Shown in pieces: positions 1-7,745 of a DNA stretch of 18,802 bases. The notes beneath the pieces were generated by a model. It worked only from the letters and a program-made list of their open reading frames with translations. It did not search any database and had not been told where the DNA came from. Every line of letters begins with the position of its first letter. Position 1 is the first letter of the stretch. This stretch comes from Thoreauomyces humboldtii. Its lineage: Eukaryota; Chytridiomycota; Chytridiomycetes; Spizellomycetales; Powellomycetaceae. Position numbers and translations under genes: made by a program. The stretch spans positions 1 to 18,802 of the forward strand of contig JADGJA010000435.1 of assembly GCA_027596035.1 (NCBI GenBank), written 5' to 3'.

Positions 1-360
1 TCCCCCAACAGCCCACAGCCTCCCCTCCTCGTCCTCCTCCTCGCTCCGAGGCCAGCAGCACCCCCTTCCTTGAACTTCTACCAAACTCTACTGGCAATAC
101 GACCTTGGCGCGACCTTGGTTTTCAGATCCTCTTATATCTTCCTGACGGTCTTCACCCCACCCCTTGTCTTTGTTCAAACTCAGACCGCACCCCCTCTCA
201 CCACCACTAGACTGCGAATCGTCGCCTACTTCAAACACCTTGCCTTCGTCTCCTTTCGCTTTGCCTTCTCTCCGTGGCTTTCTTCAAACCTTCTTCACCT
301 CATAGCCCGCCCGTCTATCGGCCCTTTGCCGTACCTTGCCAGTCGTCAGGTCGGTTCGTC

Positions 361-396
361 ATGTATCGGGAGGGGGGAGGCACCATCAGTTGCTGA
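361..396 (+). other. Upstream ORF 1 of HAC1 (11 codons)
   Basis: ATG at 361, ten further codons and TGA at 394-396, ending 98 nt before the predicted HAC1 start at 495. The frame differs from uORF 2. Its regulatory role is inferred only from position; whether it lies in the mature leader is unknown. Confidence 0.35.
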
Positions 397-399
397 CGC

Positions 400-426
400 A
401 TGCGTGCAACTCGATTGTTCATCTAG
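400..426 (+). other. Upstream ORF 2 of HAC1 (8 codons)
   Basis: ATG at 400 and TAG at 424-426, only 3 nt after the stop of the first upstream ORF. Two tandem short ORFs in a leader can repress a downstream start or make it responsive to eIF2 phosphorylation. Here that is inference from layout. Confidence 0.35.
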
Positions 427-494
427 AAGCTCCTCATCCGGTCGTCTACCCAATTGATCCCTTCCTTTCTTTTCGAAGCGATTGCATTGACACA

Positions 495-1714
495 ATGTCG
501 ATACCATTCTCGCAGCCCAGCACTCAGGCTCCCTGGTTGGCTGGCGGCTCCGCCTCTTCCGTCTCACCGACTCCCTTCGTCTTCGGAGGCACAAATTTCG
601 ACTTACCGCTGTTTCCCGACCTCGACGATTTCACATCGCTTCTCAACTCCGTGTCAGGAACAAACAACTTTTCCTCGCCTTCGATAACTACACCCCCTCC
701 TTCGGTCGCTGGTTCCCTTCCAGCGATGAGCGATGTGTCTGCTAGCGCAGACCCTCTCTCATTTCAAGATCTCGAAGCGTTGTTTGCGAGCGTTGATTCG
801 GCTCCGACAAGCAGCTCATCGCTGCTGTCCAGTCCGCTTGGAGGCTCGTTTCCTATGGAGGATTTCATATTCGCCGACCTCTTGAGCGCTCAGGAAGCCG
901 CTCCTTCTACCGCCGCCCCGTCATTGATAACGCCGCGGTCGATGGCAAGGGATCCAGGCGTTGCCAGCAGACAGAAACCGACACACTTGAACGGCCATCC
1001 CCTGAGTCCAATCTCCGCCGGCTCACATGACGAGGCTTCACATGACGAGTCAGCCCCCGTGGTTCAGAATAAGGACACTAAGCGGCGTAAACTTTCTGCT
1101 GAGGAGAAGGAGGCTCGAGCACGCGACCGTGCGATCCGCAATCGGCAAGCAGCACAAGATTCTCGAGACAAGAAACGAAAATACATCGATGACCTCGAAG
1201 CTTCAAACACGGAACTTGCCAACCACAACAAGCAACTCGTTGAACGACTCCAGTCGACCGAACAAACCAATATGACGCTCGCTTCGCGGCTTGAGCAGAT
1301 GGCAACGCAACTCGCAACCTTCCGGAAACGGTTCAAGACGACCAACACTCCCTCCGGCATCACCGACATGACAGATACTCTCACGCTTGGCGCACTCTCA
1401 TCCGACCCAGCAGCGGTCAGAAGACGCACTTCCCAGCACGTCACATCCATCCAGCACGGATCCACGTCAAGCGAGAACGGAGCACCTGTCAGCTACGTGA
1501 CACCCCTGCTTACGGAGATGAGCACGACGAAGAGATCCTCTTTGTCTGTGTCAAATCCGAACGCCGGGACGTCACACCCCCCCAGCCCTTCGACATCGAG
1601 GACTATCTCGACTTCGCCCCAGGCTCATCCGCTAGCCACGCTGGTCGTGACGACGCTTTTCAATTCCTTGGTCTTCCTGACCTCGGGAGCGAGAGCAGCG
1701 TCCGGTCTTGCTAG
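495..1714 (+). CDS. HAC1: HAC1/XBP1-type bZIP transcription factor, Ire1-spliced form
   Basis: This is the unfolded-protein-response activator: a nuclear bZIP factor inducing ER chaperone and ERAD genes. ATG at 495 opens a Ser/Pro-rich, partly acidic N-terminus. The basic region lies near residues 195-225 and includes RNRQAAQDSRDKKRK, matching N-x7-R (N216, R224). A leucine-zipper coiled coil follows to about residue 278. The RNR-AAQ-SRDKKR type of basic region is characteristic of fungal Hac1, Hxl1 and Cib1. The genomic frame does not stop after the zipper. A frame shift of 2 mod 3, obtained by removing a predicted Ire1 intron (best 1411-1454, 44 nt), enters a second frame open to TAG 1712-1714. 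It encodes an acidic tail containing DIEDYLDFA and FQFLGLPDLGSE, like an activation domain. The spliced product would be about 391 aa. Family assignment is strong; the exact 3' splice site is uncertain. Confidence 0.82.
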
Positions 1715-1988
1715 CGTTTTGACCTTGGGGTCCGAGTCGACTCGTCCCGTCGATGGTGTCGATGCCAACACCGCCCCTTTCCACACCGTCAAAAATCGTA
1801 CCTCTTCCGGAGCGGTAATCCCGTTGCGGGACCCCATCTTCACCCCACGAACGAGTACCATCGGTCTCACACCCCGCTTGGATCTTTATCTCTCCTCGCG
1901 AACCGCGTCCCGCTTGGACAAGTTTCCGATCCTGCAAAGGATCTGGGCAACTCCTCCCGCAGCTCTAGGGCTGATCTCGTCATTTTAG
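495..1988 (+). CDS. HAC1: HAC1/XBP1-type protein, unspliced reading frame
   Basis: Without Ire1 cleavage the same start reads through to TAG 1986-1988, giving 497 aa, so the unspliced product is longer than the spliced one. The first 305 residues, including the bZIP, are shared. The tail differs completely: Ser/Thr/Pro-rich, then a strongly hydrophobic stretch (LVVTTLFNSLVFL, 1641-1679), then about 100 Arg/Ser/Thr-rich residues. In animals unspliced XBP1u has a hydrophobic segment that brings its mRNA to the ER membrane, and a repressor role; as I recall, Ustilago Cib1 also has a longer unspliced form with repressor activity. Transfer of those roles here is inference. The open frame could be incidental. 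Confidence 0.55.
   Translation: MSIPFSQPSTQAPWLAGGSASSVSPTPFVFGGTNFDLPLFPDLDDFTSLLNSVSGTNNFSSPSITTPPPSVAGSLPAMSDVSASADPLSFQDLEALFASVDSAPTSSSSLLSSPLGGSFPMEDFIFADLLSAQEAAPSTAAPSLITPRSMARDPGVASRQKPTHLNGHPLSPISAGSHDEASHDESAPVVQNKDTKRRKLSAEEKEARARDRAIRNRQAAQDSRDKKRKYIDDLEASNTELANHNKQLVERLQSTEQTNMTLASRLEQMATQLATFRKRFKTTNTPSGITDMTDTLTLGALSSDPAAVRRRTSQHVTSIQHGSTSSENGAPVSYVTPLLTEMSTTKRSSLSVSNPNAGTSHPPSPSTSRTISTSPQAHPLATLVVTTLFNSLVFLTSGARAASGLASVLTLGSESTRPVDGVDANTAPFHTVKNRTSSGAVIPLRDPIFTPRTSTIGLTPRLDLYLSSRTASRLDKFPILQRIWATPPAALGLISSF
1401..1467 (+). other. Predicted Ire1 splice hairpins and unconventional intron (best model 1411-1454)
   Basis: At 1404-1418 the RNA can form a 4-bp stem GACC/GGUC closing a 7-nt loop CAGCAGC. 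This is exactly the Ire1 loop consensus CNG|CNGN with cleavage after position 1410. The stem extends past one C-A mismatch with C1402-G1420 and U1401-A1421. The candidate 3' site is CAG|CACG at 1452-1458, a 7-nt loop on a short AUC/GAU stem, cut after 1454. Between them GACG (1423-1426) can pair with CGUC (1439-1442). A 44-nt intron is 2 mod 3, as the frame change demands. Alternative cuts with the right phase follow 1436 (26 nt) or 1508 (98 nt), but neither sits in a 7-nt hairpin loop. The 5' site is well supported; the 3' site is less so, because its loop has C rather than G at the sixth position. Confidence 0.68.
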
Positions 1989-2226
1989 TGTCTTTCTTTG
2001 TCGATACCTCTTCCTCATGTACATAAATAACAAATTGCAAAGGCAGCATTATTTGATCTGCGGGGGGCTGCTCTGTGTGCTTCGACTTCCTGCAGTGAGT
2101 CATCAGTTCGGACCTGTCTGGACCTTTCTGGACACGAAGCCTTCCTGCTATCCCCCAAGGGGTTTTCAACGCGGAAACCCGTCATTCTTGCGGTGAATAG
2201 AAGTACGGCGCCGATAAGAACGTGAC
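1989..2226 (+). promoter_or_regulatory. HAC1 3' UTR and DNA2 promoter
   Basis: A 238-nt gap between two genes on the same strand. An A/T-rich stretch at 2019-2036 (ACATAAATAACAAATTG) is the only polyadenylation-like sequence seen for HAC1. The remainder must hold the DNA2 promoter. I recognise no specific operator. Confidence 0.45.
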
Positions 2227-5200
2227 ATGAAGAAAGCAGAGAGAGCACGAAGAACAGAAACTCCTGCGGCTAAAGTAGCCGGCAGGAACGCTGTAAGGCC
2301 GGACCACGCTGGTGTCTATCCCTTGTTTTGAGCTCACCTGCCACGGCGCGTCCTCAGATTGCACGAGAACTGGCGAGCGCGACAAAGTCAGGGACCGACA
2401 TTCGCCGATTTCTCGGTACTTCCGCCGCCGCCAAAGACGGAACATCACCCGCTCCTGTGGTGCAGGGGAAGCCAGTCGACGAAAACAATGGACCAGTCTT
2501 AGGGCGTGGCAAGTCCAAGCGTGTTCCGCTCATCAAAGCAGGGGCATCGACGGATGCGCAAGCATCTGCAGCGGGGGTCAACGTTACTCCTGCGAGAAGA
2601 TCAGCATTAGGCGACGCGAATCTGACCGATGCCGCGCTGAAAAGCCGAGACCGGGTTTCCGATGCTGCTGGCGGCTCGGGTGCCCAGGTACTTGTCACAC
2701 CTTCAGAAAGAGGCGCGAAGTTGGCCACGCGTAGGGCTAAGCGTATATCAACGGAAGGGGCTGCCGCTGCCGGTGCTGCGAGATTAGTTCCATCCACCGC
2801 ACAGAAAGATACTTCCTCTACTACGACCAAAAAGGCGGAGACGCGTACCGTAGTGCGTCCTGCAAGCACTCCACTGCACACCGATGTAATCATCCCCCTA
2901 TCGACTGAGAAAATCCCAGAAGTTACTGTCCCTCCCAGACAAAAACATGCAGGTCTTTCTCCGAGGCCATCGTTTCAGCGAAGTGCTACGGGTTGGTAGC
3001 GATTTTGGATCTCTTCCTCTTGTGACCTTCATGCTCACATTCGATGCAGCTCCACTTTTAGATTCGACAACAGTCCCGCTCGCTCTGGAGAGAAGCAGGT
3101 CGTTACTGCGACCGTCAGACTCGGGTTTTAGTGAGGAGACTCTCAAGGGCGTGAACTTCTCGGCCAAAGATCAAGCACTACCTTCCACGCCGTCGAAAGA
3201 AGATTTGCAACTGACACAAGCAACCCCAAAAGAAAAGCACGAACCTGAAGAGGCGGTCGCCTGGCGTGGATCGCCGATTGATGCAGCCTTAACTGCCGCT
3301 CTGAAGGTGAGACATTGGATCGCCTGTGCTGCCCTCTCCCAACTGACTTCCCTGGGTCATGAACAGAGTCCAAGTGATCGCATCTCATCTTCTCGTTCAT
3401 CAGCAAATCATCAGAAAGGGTTCAAACGATCGTTCAGTCTTTCTAATATCGATGATACTGCGTCTGCTCGGGTTAAGGATCATGCGAAACTTACGAGACG
3501 TGGAACTTCATCGCACTGGACAACTTTCTCAGGAAAAGTTCGCATTCAACCGCAAACGAGCGAGCCGGTCTCTCCTCTGCCGTTCAAGGATTTTGTAGAA
3601 CGTTGTTCTTCAGTCGAAAAGTTGAAGAAGGAGAAGAGAGAACACCATTTCTGGAACAAAGAAAACCTTGCTCCGGGTGAGCGTGTGGTAAACGCACGAC
3701 GGAAGAAGAGTCTGCCTGAAGATCTGGCTCCGGAACCCGAGCGGGCGACCGCAAAGGCAGCAATCGCAGAACCGCCCCGGAAGAAGTCAGCGATCAAGCC
3801 GAGAAAGAGATACAGTCGCTTTCTCGTATTAGAAGTGTCTCGGAAGGAGTACGGATTGGCCGGTAGAAGTCCCGAAAAAATCTTGCGTCTTCTGGATGAA
3901 TCTGCGTCTCGAGAGCGTTACCTTCACCTCCGGGAAGATTGGTATCACACCGAGGTTAGCGTAGGTAAGTCCTCAACCTTCCTGCCCCAATAGCTCCATT
4001 TTCCTGAATTTTCTGATGAATGCTTCCAGGGGACTACTTAAACGTCCACGGCGAGTTTGAAATGTCCCTGAACCGTTGCATCGCCGACAATAAACAAACC
4101 ATCGTCGTCCTACATCCGGATTCCCTCGTCTCGGCGACAGGGCTCTCCGAGAGCTTCCAGTGCCTGCGGATGTCGATTTTGAAAGACCGTGTGGGCTCTG
4201 AAAGCCAGATGACCCCCCCAATCGTGTACGGAAATCTTTTGCATTCGCTCATGCAAACATGTCTGGCCGAGGAGGACTTTTCCACAGACCGAATCAAACG
4301 CGGGATCGGCGAGCTTGTCAAGGACAACGTGAAAGACCTTTATGCCATCGCCGAAACGGAGACCGCCGCCATCATCTTCATGAGCCAGTTTGCTCCAGTT
4401 TTAGAAGGGTGGGCTAAAAGATTCGTCAGCAAAGGGAAAGCGCCTAAACCCGACGGCACTGTCCACACAGCTCGAGCAGAGAACGGAAAAGAGACCACTA
4501 TTTGCGTCAGCAAGATCCTGGACATTGAGGAGCATGTGTGGTCTCCGATGTTTGGAGTCAAGGGTAATATTGACGCGACTCTGCAAGTCAAGATTCGGGA
4601 AGGCTTTGGCCGACCTCGGACCTTGGTTGCCCCATTCGAAATCAAGACGGGCAAAGGTGGAGCGAACAATGGAATTATCGCGCATCGCGCTCAGACAACT
4701 TTATACGCACTTCTCATGTCTGACCGTTACGATGTGGACGTTGCGAGCGGCCTTCTGTACTATCTGAGAGCTGGAGACATGCTCTTGGTACCCTCGTCAC
4801 GTGATGACGTTCGCGGCCTGATGATTGCCCGCAACTCTATGGCGGGATACATCAATGACAGGACTAAGTTGCCCCCCATGATCCGACAACTCAGCACCTG
4901 CCAGCGGTGTTATTCTCTCGACACCTGTCTAGTCTACCACAAAGCCGTTGAAAGCGGGACCGCCGATACGAGTGCATTGGGATCGTTGTTTGATAAGAAA
5001 ACAGGTCATATGACCCCTTCCCATACAGCATTTTTTGACAAGTGGGAGCGCCTGATCACCATGGAAGAAGGCGACTTACATCGCCTACGCAAAGAACTGT
5101 GGACGCTTCAAGGACCCGAACGAGAAAAACTCCGCAGATGCTTCAGCGGCTTGACGGTCCTCCCGGATCCCGCAAATGAGGGACCATCCGGGTCCGGAAA

Positions 5201-7440
5201 GCTGCGTTATCGTTATAGGATGGCTCGTGCTGCCTTTGAACCTGTTGACGGAGAGGCCCCGGCTGCCCCCATCTCCTTCATGAGCAGCAGCATCACAATT
5301 GGAGACCCTATCGTCATCTCGACAGAGGCAGGACATTATGCCCTTGCCATTGGCTTTATTACGGATATCCAACCAGCGATGATAACAGTAGCCGTGGATC
5401 GCCAGCTCCACGGTGCCCCGAATCGCCATCCGGATTTTGATCCCGTAAACAATCAAGATTTCAGGGGGATTTTGGACGCAGCCCCCAAAGAGCATGGTGA
5501 CTCCAACGATCTGCCGCTCTATCGTGTCGATAAAGACGAACTGGCTGCTGGGATGGGCCTTGCGCGGCGGAATCTCGTCACACTGCTAAGCGAAAATGGA
5601 GATGCAAAACGTCGCAAGCTTATCATCGATTTGGAGGCTCCTACCTTCCAACACGACCCTGGCCGCACGTCCGCTACCGTTACAGACCCCCCAGCAACTA
5701 CCTCTCTGAATGACGATCAGCTAAAGGCTCTGAACAAGGTTCTTGGTGCGAATGATTACACGCTGATTCTAGGCATGCCAGGAACCGGTAAAACGAGCAC
5801 CATTGCCGAGCTGATCCGGATGCTTGTACATCGCGGCAAGTCAGTTCTTCTTACGTCGTACACGCACTCCGCGGTCGACAATGTTCTTCTTAAGCTTCAC
5901 GACTCAAAAGTCGACTTCCTTCGGCTGGGAAACCCCGAGAAAATTCACGCAGCCATCCGACAGTATACTGTGGCCTTGGCCAACATCACTTCCGTTACGG
6001 AACTGACAAACTTCTACGCTTCCAAAAACGTGGTCGCAACGACGTGTCTCGGCATCAATGACATCGTCTTTTCGAAACGACGCTTCGATTATTGCATCGT
6101 TGACGAAGCCTCTCAAGTCACGCTTCCAGTGTGTTTAGGTCCCCTGCGATATGCAGATGTATTTGTTCTAGTCGGAGACCACTATCAGCTACCCCCGCTC
6201 ATCCGCAACCCGGAGGCGAGGGAGGCGGGGTTCAATGCATCGCTGTTCAAGATCCTGACCGAAGCGCATCCGGAGGCGGTCGTGAACCTACAACAGCAAT
6301 ACCGTATGAACGCTGACATCATGATGCTCTCAAACACTCTGATCTATAACCATCGCTTGCGATGTGGGAGTCCGGATGTCGCTCACTCGAAACTGAGCGT
6401 GCCCAACTTGGTCGCTGGCCTATCAGCTGTGCATACGTTCCGCACTAAGAAGGGAGATGGTCCAAGTCTTTGCGAGAAGCAGTCGTCGTGTTGGCTTAGC
6501 GACCTGATGAATCCGAGGTGAGGTTTCGACAAGCGTTCGCTGACCCTGCCTACCCAGCAACTAAAGTTCAAGGGCAGTCGCCGGGTAGTCTTTGTCAACA
6601 CAGATGACGTTCCGGCTTTGGACACCCGACCGGGTGACCTCGTGCAGAATGACATCGAAGCTTTACTTCTTCACCAGGTAAAACTTTCGTCGCATCGATT
6701 CAGGGTAGTACGGCTCTCTTACTATGCTCGGTTCTTATTGCTTCTGTCTAGACTGTGGAAACTTTGGTTGCCTGCGGTGTTCAAGAATCTGCCATCGGAG
6801 TCATCTCACCATATCGGTCCCAACTAAAAATCATCAATCAACTCCTCAAGCACCGGCCGAGCATCGACGTTCTGACAGTTGACAAGTTTCAGGGAAGCGA
6901 TAAGGAATGCGTCGTTATTTCGCTGGTACGGTCTAACAAGAATGGGAATGTAAGTAGTAGGCTCTCTCGACAGGACAGCAAGAGCGACTCCCCTCATGTC
7001 GGGTTCATTCAGGTCGGACATTTGCTCAAGGACTGGAGTCGCATTAACGTGGCGCTCACGCGTGCCAAAGAGAAGCTCATCATCTTCGGGTCAAAATCAA
7101 CCCTCCGCGAGGCACCTGTGTTTGCAAGATCGCTCGAAGTCATCGACAGCAAAGGCTGGGTGAGGACCGACGTGTAGGCTAGTCCGAGTTGAAGATCCGA
7201 AGAACTGATGTTAGCACGATCGGCATTCCGACGTAGGAGCTACGTCTTCCGCCAGGCGCCCAGAACTTTCACGAGTTTGAGCAACCTGTGGGAAAGGAGA
7301 TTGGAACTCGGCCCGGTCTTCCCTCGACACCAGATCTCGCTCGGGTCAAAACGGGGCAAGCCCGACCAAGAACACTTGCGCGCGTGATCGCTCGGCATCA
7401 CCCGGTCGCTGAGGACATCATGAACGATCTTGGACTCTAG
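2227..7440 (+). CDS. DNA2: DNA replication ATP-dependent helicase/nuclease DNA2
   Basis: Dna2 cleaves and unwinds 5' flaps in Okazaki-fragment maturation and resects DNA ends. Predicted exons: 2227-2292, 2358-~2991, 3050-3964, 4030-6517, 6578-6677, 6752-6949, 7013-7159, 7237-7440, about 1,583 aa, like the yeast protein. The donor near 2991 is ambiguous (2952 or 2982 also keep frame), and 3307-3366 may be a further intron. Visible: an N-terminal DIRRFLG motif; the RFLVLEV and GDYLNVHGEF blocks; nuclease motifs GNLLHS, GNIDAT, FEIKTGK and HRAQTTLYAL; iron-sulphur cysteines C in FQCLRM plus CQRCYSLDTC; helicase Walker A GMPGTGKT, then DEAS, GDHYQLPP, QYRMN, SPYRSQ, VDKFQGSD and NVALTRAK. The join 6517/6578 restores the family block NPSRRVVFVNTD. 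The frame stop at 7177 lies inside the last intron. Dna2 identity is near certain; splice ends are less so. Confidence 0.93.
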
Positions 7441-7731
7441 GACGAAGGACCTGCAGGGAATTTTTTGGCCATGTACATTTATTTACCCGCCCGAAGGACT
7501 TTGGTACTTTTTTTTGAGTTCGTACAAGGACCAAGTATCTGAGAATGAACAGATTTTCTGGAAAGTTGCCTGATGACCCTAGAGATCGGCTATGGGTGGC
7601 TTCCTTTAAGAAGTACCTCCATGAGTCTAACTTCTATTTCTGAGGTATCCTGCCATGATGATACCCTGGAGGTAACTAACGAGTTGGCTATATATGGCCT
7701 TCCTCAAGAAGCACCTTGATGAATCCAGGTT
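7441..7731. other. Convergent 3' spacer between DNA2 and CRD1
   Basis: No gene seen. An A/T-rich stretch near 7470-7488 (CATGTACATTTATTTACC) could serve DNA2 polyadenylation. The region includes the outer copy of a 62-bp repeat (7586-7647) and most of the inner copy (7684-7745). Confidence 0.5.
7586..7647 (+). repeat. 62-bp direct repeat, copy 1 (CRD1 3'-end duplicate)
   Basis: Aligns without gaps to 7684-7745 with 47 of 62 positions identical (hand count). The last 16 bases, TTCTATTTCTGAGGTA, are identical. Read on the minus strand, that block is the PQK-stop end of CRD1, so this copy is a decayed duplicate of the gene's 3' end. Confidence 0.75.
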
Positions 7732-7745
7732 CTATTTCTGAGGTA
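7684..7745 (+). repeat. 62-bp direct repeat, copy 2 (overlaps CRD1 stop)
   Basis: The gapless partner of 7586-7647, offset by 98 bp. It spans the CRD1 stop codon (TAG on the minus strand, 7734-7732), the last few codons and 48 bp of 3' UTR. Confidence 0.75.

Larger units (their letters stand above)
1..494 (+). promoter_or_regulatory. Upstream region and 5' UTR of the HAC1-type gene
   Basis: This stretch precedes the HAC1 start codon and holds no convincing protein gene. It is strongly pyrimidine-rich on the plus strand (CT runs around 15-60, 130-215 and 240-300), as is common in fungal promoters and leaders. No clear TATA box is visible. The transcription start cannot be placed from sequence. 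Two short ATG-initiated ORFs (361-396 and 400-426) lie in the last 135 nt and would be upstream ORFs if transcription begins before 361. A 5' UTR intron cannot be excluded. Confidence 0.55.

Noticed and set aside
116..457. Open frame of 113 codons upstream of HAC1
   Set aside because: It starts at TTG, not ATG, lies in the pyrimidine-rich leader, and encodes low-complexity Ser/Phe/Pro sequence without family resemblance.
1024..1049. Direct repeat CACATGACGAG (twice, 15 bp apart)
   Set aside because: It encodes the SHDEASHDE run in HAC1; a small in-frame coding duplication, not a regulatory site.
1411..1436. 26-nt HAC1 intron (animal XBP1 length)
   Set aside because: The phase fits and the 5' hairpin is the same, but the 3' cut after CAG at 1436 lies in a 12-nt loop rather than a 7-nt one. 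Kept only as the second choice.
1437..1492. 56-nt HAC1 intron between CAG|CACG and TCAG|CTA
   Set aside because: The length equals what I recall for Cryptococcus HXL1 and the phase fits, but neither cut sits in a 7-nt Ire1 loop, and it ignores the perfect CAGCAGC hairpin at 1404-1418.
2354..2893. 179-codon antisense ORF in DNA2 exon 2
   Set aside because: An Ala/Ser/Pro-rich shadow of GC-rich codons on the opposite strand, with no family resemblance.
7208..7387. 59-codon ATG ORF resembling a mitochondrial presequence
   Set aside because: It overlaps the last DNA2 intron and exon in another frame; the DNA2 exon gives a better protein, and splice signals explain it.
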